Assembly (NCBI GenBank): GCA_009746045.1
Contig: RPFO01000253.1
Span: 893,220 to 951,569 of the forward strand
Direction of reading: 5' to 3'
Length of the DNA: 58,350 nt
Origin: Mesostigma viride
Taxonomy: Eukaryota > Streptophyta > Mesostigmatophyceae > Mesostigmatales > Mesostigmataceae
How positions within the stretch are numbered: the first letter of the stretch is position 1; each line of letters starts with the position of its first letter. The translations under genes were made by a program, and so were the position numbers. Of the stretch, positions 37,950 to 49,400 are shown one piece after another. The notes below the pieces were generated by a model, which was not told the origin of the DNA, did no database searches, and saw only the letters and a list, made by a program, of their open reading frames with translations.

Positions 37950-38664
37950 CAAGTTTCGTTTAAGTGGCCAGCCGGAGCGGCTGCTTAGGTTTTAGCGGGC
38001 AAGTGTTCGAAGCGCGTCATTGGTGAATTACTTGGGGAACTTGGGTTTCCCCGCGAAACTCCAACCGCACGTTCAGATTTCCAAATCTCAAGTAAAGTTC
38101 GGCGGAACTTTCTGAACGGGGGCAGTTGACGAGCAGCATTCCTCCGGACGAATGAATTGCGTTCCATACTTGCGCAAAATTTCGAAAGGTAGCTTGCGTG
38201 CAGCCCTACTAAAATTTGCGCGGACATTCAGATTTCCAAATCTCAAGTAAAGTTCGATGGAAATTTCTGAACGGGGGTAGTTGGCGGGCAGCGTTCCTCC
38301 GGACGAATGACATGCGTTCCATACTTGCACAAAATTTCGAAAGGTAGCTTGCGTGTAGCCCTACTAAAATTTGCGCAAAGTGTGGGACTGAAAATTCGTA
38401 ACGGAAACGTTTTGGTAGTTGCCGTCACTTCATTTTGCGCAAAGTGTTGGACTGAAAATTCGTAACGGAAAGTTTTTGGTAGTTGGCGTCACTTCCTTTC
38501 GTTCGATTGAAAATTCGCTGAAATTCGCTGAATTCGCACCGTAGCCTAATTTTTAGTACCTCGAAGTGACGGAGCACCTAAAAATTTGCCCACTAGTACA
38601 CTTGGCAGCGCGCTCACTGGGAAAATTTGTACAGCCGCTCCGGCGGGCCACTTGAACGAATTGT
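37950..38664. mobile_element. small TIR element (0.7 kb) inside a GC/AC hexamer-like repeat
   Basis: TTCGTTTAAGTGGCCAGCCG (about 37955-37974, continuing GAGCGGCTG) is inverted at about 38632-38659 with two or three mismatches. Both sides are CGCACGC/GACGC repeats, so the element split a repeat run, like the elements in the GTTCGT array. The interior has a tandem duplication of about 150 bp (about 38070-38218 and 38222-38370) and a second of about 78 bp (about 38375-38530, TGCGCAAAGTG..GAAAATTCGTAACGGAAA). No gene. Confidence 0.6.
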
Positions 38665-38674
38665 AATGGACGCG

Positions 38675-39090
38675 CACGCGCACGCCAACGCCGATGCCGA
38701 CGCCGACGCCGACGCGCACGCAGACGCAGACGCGGACGCGGACGCGCCCGCTCACGCCGCGCCCTCACCCTCGCCCGCGCCGCGCGCGCCCCGCCCGCCC
38801 CCGCCCCCGCCCCCGCCCCGCCCCCGCCCGCCCCGCCCGCCCCGCCCGCCCCCCCCGCCCCGCCCGCCCGCGCCCGCGCCCGCGCCGCGCCCGCGCCCGC
38901 CCGCGCGCCCGCGCCCCCCCCCGCCCCCGCCCCGCCCCCGCCCCGCCCCCGCCCCCGCCCCGCCCCCGCCCCCGCCCCGCCCCCGCCCCCGCCCCCGCCC
39001 CCGCCCCCGCCCCGCCCCCGCCCCGCCCCCCCCCCCCGCCCCCGCCCCGCCCCCCCCGCGCCCGCCCACACCCCGCCCCCGCCCACTACC
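38675..39090. repeat. GCCGAC/CGGACG repeat passing into a C-rich (G-rich on minus) tract
   Basis: 38675-38760 is built of GACGC/GCCGAC units. 38760-39090 is almost only C and G on the plus strand, with runs such as CGCCCCCGCCCC. The minus strand, which is the sense strand of the zinc-finger gene, therefore carries dozens of closely spaced G runs. It lies downstream of the donor site at 39157, so it would be intronic. Confidence 0.9.
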
Positions 39091-39157
39091 AAACACACAC
39101 AAAATAGACAAAAACAGTTTTCAAGAGGGGGGGGGAGGGGGGAGACCAAGCACATAC

Positions 39158-42100
39158 CGGTGGCATCCTCAAGCATAAACGCCGTGAGCGTGAGCACCGC
39201 AAAGGCCTCCGCGTCCAGCACGCCGTGCACCATGTGGCGCCGCATCACGTGCAGCCCCTTGACCCCCTCGGCCGCGCGCGTCGCGTCTGCTTTCACCCAC
39301 TCGTCCACGGTGGGGTGGGACGGCAGCAGGTCAACAAACGCGGGCAGTTTGGTCGGGCGCACGGCCGCCAGGTCGTGGACCAGCACCTTTTTCTCCTCAG
39401 CGCGCAGGCGCAGTATGTCCCCGCGGGTCACGATCTTGGAGCGCTCCAGCTGGGCAGGGGGAGGGGTATGTAAGGTGAAGGCGAATGATGCGAAGTGAGA
39501 CAGTGACTATAGAATGCTGGGTGAAGGAAACAAAATAGAGCACTTAAGCTGGGGTGGGGGATTTGTTGAATTTAATTAGTCACAGCAAACTAGGTTCACG
39601 ATATGAAGTGGAGAAGTCCAGCGGAAAATATAATCAAGATGGAGGATATGAAGAGAGGCAACCATATACATGTATGTTAGGGGAGGAGTAGAAAGTGGGA
39701 CAACCACAGGGAACGCTCCAGCGTGGTGGGGCTGAGGCATCATGATACGATAGGGTGAGGGATGTAGCTCGAGTTTAAGCAAACCTGACAAGTTCGGTGC
39801 AGGATAAGAAGCTTTTGGTTTTCACGTCTTTCTGGTTTACCAAGTGTCAGATCTTAATGATACAACTACAGTTACTGTAATAAATGGTCTTATCGAGACA
39901 TGCTTAGCACGAACATTTCATCGCAAATTCACCATACCACGACGGACACGAGGAGTCTATCCATAATCAGCAAGAAAGAAATAGTAATACAACGCATACT
40001 AAAGATACCATGTAGCAAACGTAGCAGTATACGTTTGCTGGGCCACGGTACGATGCGTTACATGCCTCTTAATATCTCCACGGCCACGCGGGACATGAGG
40101 AAGCCACGAGGGACATGAGGAAGCCGCGAGGGACATGAGGAAGCCGTGACGGACATGAGGAAGGCGCGAGGGACATGAGGAAGCCACGAGGGACATGAGG
40201 AAGCCACGAGGGACATGAGGAAGCCACGAGGGACATGAGGAAGCCGCGAGGGACATGAGGAAGCCGTGACGGACATGAGGAAGCCGCGAGGGACATGAGG
40301 AAGAGGGACATGAGGAAGGCACGAGGGAAAATGATCCTATCCACACATCATGACCCCTATCGCGGTTATTTATTTTCATCCTACCGCCGCGGACACGAGG
40401 AAGGCCGCGTGCAGCACCGGCACCAGCACACCAAATGCCTCCCGGTCCGCCGCCTCGCTGCTCCCCTTCACGCGGCCCTTCATTTCCAGCGGGACGTTGG
40501 GCAGCGTTCCGAACCGGCCGAGCACCGCACGCCATGCGTCGGCGGCCTCGCGTGCCAGTGTGGCCGTCGGCTTGCCGTTGCCTGTGGGGTCGTCTTTGAG
40601 GAACCTCTTCTTGGCCGCGAGCGAGTGAACGACGGAAGAGAACTCGTTTCGAAGAAGGGCGAGGTAGGTACCAGTCCGATGGGGCGGCTTCTGACTACTG
40701 GCGGACGCGCCGCCGCGAGACCCGTGGGCAGCAGGGGCGGCGCCACCAGTGGCATGGGTTGCCGCGTGGGCGTGAGCTGTGCCAGCAGCGTTGCCGCCCT
40801 CGTGTGTGCGCCCCCCCTCGTGGCTGCCACCATTGGCGGCATGTACGGATGCCAGAACGCGGCCGAGCGCAGCGGTGAGTTCAGCCGAGTCTTGCGACGT
40901 GCGCAAAAGGAGGAGGTCGTCCTGCATGGAAGTTTGATGGCCACAGGGCATTCCAGTTGGGGTGGGATGGGGGTGGGGGTGGGGTAGGAGACCCAAGCAT
41001 TGAAAACACCAGCTTTGAGAAAGCTGCATGGCGAAATCTTTTGTGAAGAATTTTAATGATCGATCCGTGGAGCGTTCATGCAAATGGTTGTGGTTGTCGA
41101 CCACGGACCTTGCGTTGGGGCATGATGCATGCTGATGTGTTGATTCTGTATCTGAATGCATTGACAGATTCGTCATGGACCATGCACCTGGAGCTGCTGC
41201 GTGCGTGGCGCAGGTACCCAGCAGCTGGGATACCTGTCTCCTCTCTCCTATCCCCATGGACCGCATATGCTACACAGCACCTATTCATGAACCCCATCAA
41301 CTACCCAGCAGCTGGGATACCTGTCTCCCCTCTCCTATCTCCATGGACCGCATATGCTACACAGTACCTATTCATGAACCCCATCAACTTATATGCATCT
41401 CCAGTTGCTGCGTGACTGAGCATCCCCTCATTGACACCTTTCTCAGAACACTTTACTACATTGACACCCTTCTGCCAACATTTCACCAAGCATACACCTT
41501 CCTGCTGTGTGAGCTGGTACCTTGACCTTGACATCTCCAATTTACAGGCAGGCAAATAATCCGGGCACCCCGGATGGAATATAGGTACCTTGAGCTGCTG
41601 CGTGGCCGGGTACCCCACGAGCGTCCGCCCCTTGTTGAGCGCGGCCTCCTCGTTCTCGTCGGCATGTGCCGACTCGGCATCGAAGCAGAGCTGCTCCAGC
41701 CGCTTGCGCGCGCGCTCCTCCTCCATGCGCGCGCGGCCGCCGCCTTTGGTGAACTCCTCCCATTGCTGCGGGCGGAGGAGGGGGAGGGGGGGAGCCAATG
41801 GCAGGAGGTGGGAAGGGCAATGGGGGGGCGGGGGAGGGGCCAGGTGGGCAAGGGGACAGGCAGGCCACGGACACGCATGGTGGGGAGGTGGGCTGTGGGA
41901 CATGCACTGAACATCATGGGTTGTAGGGGGGAGGGAGGGGGGGAGAGGGGGACGGGGGAAGGGGGGGAGGCAGCGCAAGGGGGGCTGGAAATCCTCAATG
42001 TCGCCGTAATGGTATCGACCCACCACGCCCCTCTGCGGGGCTATTTATTATGTCTGTACACGTAGAGGACGAATTAAATAGATATATCAAATAGATGACA

Positions 42101-43200
42101 AGAACAACAAGAGAACAGCGCAGCAGGGTGTGCCCCACGGCACCCATGTGATTGCAGCCCGCATGCATGCTGTCCTGCTGTGCGTACACGCTAGCGATGA
42201 GAGCATTTGCGGGCTGTGCTAGCAAACTTGCTCGTGAGTGTGCGTGTCGTGCGCAGCTGTGACGGAACAGCTGGCGGCCAGATGCCAGTGCGAAACTTAT
42301 CGGCAGTCTCAGCCACACTAGTCCATTTTTATAATATGGCGTGGTACCCCACACATGGCAGTGAATTATACGGATAGAACATGGCAGTGGATGGGTTGCG
42401 TGCGGCGGCAGTACATCCCCTACTAAACAGCCCCGAGTGCTGCCATGGCAGGGTGTATGCAGTCTTAAACGGATACAAAATGCCAGGCAATATAACAAAC
42501 GAGGTGGCGGTGTAGGAGAGGCCGCGAGGCAACTAGGCAAGGTCATCATTCCCATCAGCCTGCCAGGCACATGCAGTGTTGTGCCGGGGGACTTCCTAGC
42601 CGGGCGTAGGCTCCCATAATCAACGACCAGATTCACGACGTTCTTCTATCCAGGCACCGCAAAGCAAAATATCCTATACCCTGCTGCCTTCTAACGGGCA
42701 ACGGGTCTTGCTGTCGTGTCGCGATACCAAGTGCCGCGTACATCATCGGCAGGGCGCGCGCCCACGCTCTTAACACGAATTCCGTTAGGATTAGGTGCAG
42801 AAGGACTGCAAGACTTTGGCTAGGCCCGTGAGCGGGGTTGCATCCTTAACTTCGCAATGCCAATTTCACTCACCTCATCTGTCATGAACTCACGAAGCGT
42901 CTGCCCATCACAAGACTTGTACTCGTGCCAGTGGTATTTGTGGCAGGTTTTATGTTTCGACTGCGCGTCCTTGAAGCATTTCGCGGAGCAAAAGAATGCT
43001 GCTGGGTAATCTACCCCATGCTTCTGGAGCTCTTTGTGAGCTTCCTGGCATTCCGGGCACTGTAGTTTTTCGGCAATGCCTGTCTTCTTACAGCCCGCGC
43101 AGGTAGCGGTCTGCAACGCAGCCGACGATTTGCCCAGGTCAAGTGATGACCGGCGAGACGGGGGCTTCTTCAGCTTTTGTTCGGAATCACAGTTCATCAT
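39158..43200 (-). CDS. C6H2/MYND-like zinc-finger protein, four exons, 3' end unresolved
   Basis: Exons on the minus strand: 43200-42874 (start MMNCDSEQK), 41765-41589, 40921-40385, 39449-39158. All junctions have GT..AG (donors GTGAGT, GTACCT, GTAGGA, GTATGT), and the first three introns are phase 0, so about 444 residues join without a break; the last visible exon ends phase 1. Residues about 34-88 have CAGCKK..CPEC..FFCSAKCF..HKTCHKYH, the six-Cys two-His arrangement of the finger found in type 1 methionine aminopeptidases and related to MYND. No aminopeptidase domain follows. Instead come a basic, helical exon (RARMEEERARKRLEQL), a Gly/His/Ala-rich linker, and helical sequence ending HMVHGVLDAEAFAVLTLTAF. 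Inference: an adaptor using the finger for protein or ribosome contact. Overall function unknown; further exons must lie below 39157 or the gene is broken. Confidence 0.72.
40085..40325. repeat. 20-bp minisatellite in an intron
   Basis: About 12 copies of GAGGGACATGAGGAAGCCRC in the third intron of the zinc-finger gene (39450-40384). One truncated unit lies near 40300. Two five- or six-unit blocks repeat the same order of variants, so the array grew by block duplication. Confidence 0.9.
41215..41388. repeat. 87-bp tandem duplication in an intron
   Basis: Two copies (41215-41301, 41302-41388), including CAGCAGCTGGGATACCTGTC, differing at a few bases. They lie in the second intron (40922-41588) of the zinc-finger gene. 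Confidence 0.9.
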
Positions 43201-43622
43201 ATTTTTATCTCTTTCGATAGCGAGCAATTGGACTAAGTTTTCGAGCTTAGCAATTCGCTAGACGCTAGGTAACGTAGCAAATTTACTAGATAACCTTTTT
43301 CGTAAAATTAATGCGCCATGGATTCCGCGGGGATAATTTTGATCTGACACAGCAAACGTGAATCGGTAGCATTGATGACGCTATCGTGACTGGATTGGTG
43401 CAGACTGCAGAAAGTGAAACTGAAAAAGTCGGCGCGCTTTTACAGTTGTTCGTATCCCGTGTCAAGTACCTAGCAACTTAGGAGCTTGCCAGAAAACTCA
43501 TACAGTTAGTTAGTTAGTTAGTGGAATCCCACGCCGCACATGGGCAGCAGAGTCTATACAGAACGTGGTACTAACTAACAGTATCCTTTAGGCTTTAGTA
43601 GCAAAGGGCCAGAGTCCCCTCG
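43201..43622. other. upstream region of the zinc-finger gene
   Basis: 5' flank of the minus-strand gene. Contains a short (TTAG)n at 43503-43520. No other feature seen. Confidence 0.4.
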
Positions 43623-43636
43623 ACATAAATATCTTG
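43623..43636 (+). repeat. 14-bp direct repeat, left copy (target duplication?)
   Basis: ACATAAATATCTTG, identical to 57120-57133. The pair encloses the whole satellite with its inserted transposons. Confidence 0.75.
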
Positions 43637-45075
43637 CTTACTGGTCGTTCCGTCGGATCCGGAAGTCCCCAGTTCAAACCCGCGCAGGGGCTAGCGGTCC
43701 TAAGTTTTCTGCATGTTCCCATCAGCTGCTATCTACAGTGCCGTAAGCGGAACCGCCCACACTCCCTTACAGGAACCCACCTCGGCTGGATAGCAATGAA
43801 AACTTACTCGCCCACCTTCCCGGCAAGAAGCATTGCGCAAATAAAGTGGGAGTTTTTACTGGTCGTTCCGTCGGATCCGGAAGTCCCCAGTTCAAACCCG
43901 CGCAGGGGCTAGCGGTCCTAAGTTTTTGCATGTTCCCATCAGCTGCTATCTACAGTGCCGTAAGCGGAACCGCCCACACTCCCTTAAAGGAACCCACCTC
44001 GGCTGGATAGCAATGAAAACTTACTCGCCCGGCACCTTCCCGGCAAGAAGCATTGCGCAAATAAAGTGGGAGTTTTTACTGGTCGTTCCGTCGGATCCGG
44101 AAGTCCCCAGTTCAAACCCGCGCAGGGGCTAGCGGTCCTAAGTTTTCTGCATGTTCCCATCAGCTGCTATCTACAGTGCCGTAAGCGGAACCGCCCACAC
44201 TCCCTTATAGGAACCCACCTCGGCTGGATAGCAATGAAAACTTACTCGCCCACCTTCCCGGCAAGAAGCATTGCGCAAATAAAGTGGGAGTTTTTACTGG
44301 TCGTTCCGTCGGATCCGGAAGTCCCCAGTTCAAACCCGCGCAGGGGCTAGCGGTCCTAAGTTTTCTGCATGTTCCCATCAGCTGCTATCTACAGTGCCGT
44401 AAGCGGAACCGCCCACACTCCCTTATAGGAACCCACCTCGGCTGGATAGCAATGAAAACTTACTCGCCCACCTTCCCGGCAAGAAGCATTGCGCAAATAA
44501 AGTGGGAGTTTTTACTGGTCGTTCCGTCGGATCCGGAAGTCCCCAGTTCAAACCCGCGCAGGGGCTAGCGGTCCTAAGTTTTCTGCATGTTCCCATCAGC
44601 TGCTATCTACAGTGCCGTAAGCGGAACCGCCCACACTCCCTTATAGGAACCCACCTCGGCTGGATAGCAATGAAAACTTACTCGCCCACCTTCCCGGCAA
44701 GAAGCATTGCGCAAATAAAGTGGGAGTTTTTACTGGTCGTTCCGTCGGATCCGGAAGTCCCCAGTTCAAACCCGCGCAGGGGCTAGCGGTCCTAAGTTTT
44801 CTGCATGTTCCCATCAGCTGCTATCTACAGTGCCGTAAGCGGAACCGCCCACACTCCCTTATAGGAACCCACCTCGGCTGGATAGCAATGAAAACTTACT
44901 CGCCCACCTTCCCGGCAAGAAGCATTGCGCAAATAAAGTGGGAGTTTTTACTGGTCGTTCCGTCGGATCCGGAAGTCCCCAGTTCAAACCCGCGCAGGGG
45001 CTAGCGGTCCTAAGTTTTCTGCATGTTCCCATCAGCTGCTATCTACAGTGCCGTAAGCGGAACCGCCCACACTCC
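43637..45075 (+). repeat. 218-bp satellite, left part (about 6.6 copies)
   Basis: Head-to-tail units, mostly 218 bp and over 98% alike. Each unit has CCCCAGTTCAAACCCGCGC, which fits the pol III B box GTTCRANNCC, preceded by TTCCG-TCGGATC-CGGAA, a 5-bp stem with a 7-nt loop like a tRNA anticodon arm. The first unit starts at CTTACTGGTCG next to ACATAAATATCTTG (43623-43636). Each unit has an open frame of about 94 codons that merely reflects the repeat (218 is not a multiple of 3). Early units differ at ACTCCCTTAYAGG (TTAC, TTAA, TTAT). Confidence 0.93.
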
Positions 45076-45367
45076 CTCTTAAACCGTTCTCGCGCCGTTT
45101 TCGTGGTACCAGTTGAGTCGTGGCATCGGAGTGCGGTTCGCACGCCTTTCGACCTGCTTACCGCTGGTAAAAGTCGTTTCCCGAGGCTCTGCTCGCGGTT
45201 GACTTTACATTTGTGTATTTCGGCGAGATTTGCATGACGACAGCGTAGGCGGAGGTTTGATTCCCGTCTGGCGCGTGATACGAAAGGTGCTTGGTTCGAT
45301 TCCTGGCCGGAATCTATTGGCCAACGTTACCTTTTTTTCTGGAGTTTTTTGCTGTTTTTTTGCTGGA

Positions 45368-46364
45368 ATGGCTTCCGGCACTCGCAGCCAGGTCGCTTCC
45401 GCGGGTCGCGCTGCTGGCAGTAACGATTTTGATGCCGATGACGCTGCCGGTCTGGCCGCTTTGACTGCATCATCCGTAACTCTTACCGATTCGGGTCTCC
45501 CAGGCGAAGTATTTTTTGACGCAGCAGCTGGGCTGGCTGCCCTGGCTTTGCACCCGCCAGGTGGTGACGAGGACGCCGCCCACGGTGCTCCCGACGGTGA
45601 GAATCCGGCGGTTGACGGTGGTGGTTTGAGCCGCGGTACGGGGGGGGGGCCCCGCCCGAGCCTCCTTTGTGGCTTGCAAGGAGCTTTTGAAGGATGTTCG
45701 TGGGGTCAAGGTTTTTACCGGCTCAGATTGGACGCTGTGGATCCCTTTTAAGGACCATTTCTTGGGCCTTGTTTCCCTTTATGCTGGCCTCCTTGGAGTG
45801 CTGGCAGGTGTTGTCCAGAACGTGCAACTGGATCGGCTCCTTTACGTTGCCTTGTTGGCCGTCGTCGATGGGCCTGCGCGTGCCTTGATGCAGACGCTCC
45901 CCCTGGATCGTCGCCTGGGCAGTCTGGCCATCACCAAGCTCATCCAGGTCTATGAGCATGGCAAGCTCACCAAGTCCATGCGTCTGGACTTGTGGAAACA
46001 AATGGCCCAACTTCGTCAAACTGCTCGCGAGACTGTGGAGCCGTATGTGAACCGCTCGGAACTGCTGTACGCCAAGCTACAGGCTGCAGGCATTACGTTC
46101 CCAGTCGCTGCCTTCATTGCCAGCGTCCTCAGCGGTCTGCGCGCCGAGTACAGGCCCGCGCTAATCTCCCTCCGTCTTGACGAGGTCGAGACTGTTCCGG
46201 TCCTGCGGCAGCGCCTGATGGAAGTTGAAGATCTGCTGACGGGTGGCCTCCCGTCCCCTGCAGATTCTGGCTCTGCCTCCAACCACGCATACCATACCCC
46301 TGGCCGGGGGCGTGGCCCACGGCATGGCGGTGCCCGCGGCAACGGCAACGGCAGCAGCAACGGA

Positions 46365-46395
<31 letters not shown>

Positions 46396-46412
46396 ACGGC
46401 ACCGGCAACGGA

Positions 46413-46454
<42 letters not shown>

Positions 46455-49400
46455 CATGGCAACGGCCGCGCCCACGGCAATGGCCACGGCAACGGCCACA
46501 GCCATGGCGGCAGCAGCGGGGGGCGCGGCGGGCGCGGTGGTGGTCGCGGTGGTGGCGCAGGGGTCGGGCGTGGTCGCGGGCCGCCCTGCTCCGTCTGCGC
46601 CAAGCCTGGACATGACGCCGCCACCTGCTGGACTGCCCATCCCGCCCAGCGCCCTGCTCACCTCCGCGGTGACGGCGCCGGGCACGCCCATCACACCGAC
46701 GCAGGCCTGCCTCCCTTGGAGACGACGTACGCGTTCCACGTGGGTCGAGGCCCTTTGTGTGCTTCCCTGCGCGCCAACCCTTTAGGTGCTTCCCTGCGCG
46801 ACGGTGTGCAGCCTCACGGGCAGGCCTCGCTTCGTCCAGTGCACGGCCTTGCGCCTTCCCCGTCCCGCTCGGGCAGTCGTCTCTCGGCACCCCGCCCCAG
46901 CACCTCCTCGGACTCGACGGCTGGTTCCTCAACCACCGCTCCTTCTGTGCTTCACACGGCCGCAACGGCCTCGGCTAGGTGTGCCCCGGAGTGGGTGGTT
47001 GACACGGGTGCCACGTACCACATGACGCCTCACCGGGCGGACTTTGGCGATGGATTTGATCCCGCCTTCCGGCTGCGCATCACCGGCTCGGGCGGCAATC
47101 TGCATGCGGGCGGCAGGGGCCCTCTGCTTCTCCGGCTCGGCACCCCGGACGTGCACCTCGGCCCAGCTTTGTATGTCCCAGGCCTTCAGGCCCGCCTACT
47201 CTCGGTGAGCCAGCTCTTTAAAGCCGGCCATGATGTGGACTTTAAGCACCTGCGCCTCACTTTGGGGACCCGCACGTTCCCCCTCGTGGAGTGTGACGGC
47301 ATTTACTTGCTCCGCGGGGTGGCGCCCCATGCCCTCGCCACATCAGCCGCCCCCGTGGACCTGATGCAGTGGCACCTGCGCCTCGGACACGCTGGCGCGG
47401 ATCGTATTGCTCGGCTAGCCGCCGACCCCGCCTCAAACATGGTGACCCACGGTCCCAAGGCTCCCACGTGTCCTTCCTGCCCTGCCGGACACTTGCGGCG
47501 GAGCAGCTTTCCCCCCAGCACGACGCCACGCTGCGCGACCCCTCGCCATCGCCTGCACTGCGACCTGCTAGGTCCCATGCGGACCCCTGCCGTGTTGGGG
47601 GACTGGCGGTATGTCCTGGGCATCACGGATGAAGCCACTCGTTTTCACTGGGTTTACTTCTTGAAGACGAAGGACGCTGCCGTTGGGAGCCTGCGTCACT
47701 TCCTGGCCACGGAGATCAAGCCGTTCCGGGCGTCCGCGGCCACGGCGCCTGTGGAGCTTCGCTCCGACCAAGACGCGGTTTTCACTGGCCAGGACTGGCG
47801 CGCCGTCTGCGCCGAGTATGGCGTGCGGCAAGAGTTCTCGTCCCCCTATACGCCGGAGCAGAACGGCGTGGCGGAGCGATTCTGGGGCGTCGCAGTTAGC
47901 ATGACCAGGAGCATGCTGGCGCATGCTGGCCTCGGCAAGGAGTTCTGGGCTCTAGCCTTTGCATGCGCCATCTACATCATCAACAGGCTGCCCTGCCGCA
48001 GCAACCCGGAGCACGCAACGCCCTACTTCCTCATGTATGGGCGCCCTGCGGATTTATCCGGCATGCGTGTGTTTGGCTGCCCCTCCCACGTCTTGGTTGA
48101 GGGGGCAGCCCGTGAGAAGTTTGATTCTCGCGCTGAGGATGGCCTCTTCGTGGGATACAAGCTTGACTCCCCGGCCTACCTCGTATGGGTGCCCGACAAG
48201 GCGACGGGCGGCGGGCGTGTCATCGAGCGCAAGCACGTGCAGTTCGACGAGACGTGGCGCAACCGGGCCCCGCAGGCTGCGCAGTGGCTCCCGGCGGCCC
48301 CCTTTGCGGAGGCCGACCTCTTTCCCGCCGACATGCTGACTCCTGCCCCTTTGCAGTTACCCTCTGCCTCTGCCGAGGACTCTGGGGGGCCGGCAACGCC
48401 CTCCACTGCCTTGCCCGCAGGCCGTGAGGACAGCTATGTCAGCATCGGGGGGACTCCTGAGCGTTTCGTTCTCCCCCCGGCCGCCGCTGCGGCCATCCAG
48501 GCACTTGTGCGGAACGGCCATGCTCCGACGGCTCCGGCTCCTGCCTCGGCGCCGACATCTTACCTCACCGTGTCAGATGCTCGACAGCATGCCCCTCTGT
48601 TGCGCGGACAGGCCTCTGGCCACTCGCGTTCTGCGGCGTCATATGAACACGCCGGGGCGGGGATGCCTCCGCCGCATTTGAGTACCTCGGTTGACCTGGA
48701 GAGCACGGCTGACAGCACCGGCTATTCTCCTCCGGCGTCCCCTGGTGCCTCTGCAGGTCTCCTCCCCGTGTGGGGTTCCCGTGGTGCTGCCTTGTGTGGC
48801 GACCTTTCTCATGGCAGTAACACCCCCGCTCCCCCTGGTTTCGGGGGCGATGATGTATTGGATGACGCACTTTCTTCCTGGCCGGATCAACCTGTCACCA
48901 AGGCTGCACGGATCCACGCGCATCACTCACTTGTCGCTGACCTGTGCTTCGCTGCTGCTTTTCATAGCCAGCCTGCGTCCGTGCCCTCCTCTCCCGCTGC
49001 CGCCCTTGCCTTGCCGGAATGGCGCACGGCCATGGAGAGTGAGCTGGCCAGCCTCCAGGAGCACCAGGTTTACGAGCTTCTGCATATGCGTGATCTTCCG
49101 CGCGGTGCCAAGCTCCTACCCACCAAGTGGGTCTTCGCCCAGAAAGCTGATGGGCGGTGCAAGGCCCGGTTTGTGTGCAAGGGGTTTGCACAGCGCGAGG
49201 GCATTGATTTCGGTGAGACTTTTGCTCCCACCGTCCGTGCTGCCACCGTGCGCCTGGGCTTGGCTCGTGCTGGCACTGCTGGCCACCCCATCCGGCAGCT
49301 GGATGTCCGCACCGCGTTCCTCTATGCTGAGTTGGAGGAGGACGTGTATGTCCTTCCCCCCAAGGGCTTTGAGGAGCGCGACCCCACTGGCCAAACGTAC

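Noticed and set aside
38553-39111. Gly/Ala/Arg-rich and Pro-rich frames in the GC tract
   Set aside because: Low-complexity translation of the C/G repeat; the real exon ends at the donor site 39157.
40085-40325. CRISPR-like regular repeat
   Set aside because: 20-bp units are contiguous with no unique spacers; it is a minisatellite in an intron of a eukaryotic gene.
43637-45075. Possible genuine tRNA genes in the 218-bp unit
   Set aside because: A B box and an anticodon-like stem are present, but the T stem does not pair, no acceptor stem closes and the residue before the would-be anticodon is not T.
45236-45330. tRNA-like words GGTTTGATTCCC and GGTTCGATTCC in the copia leader
   Set aside because: They match the pol III B box, but neither forms a T arm with proper pairing and no complete cloverleaf was found.
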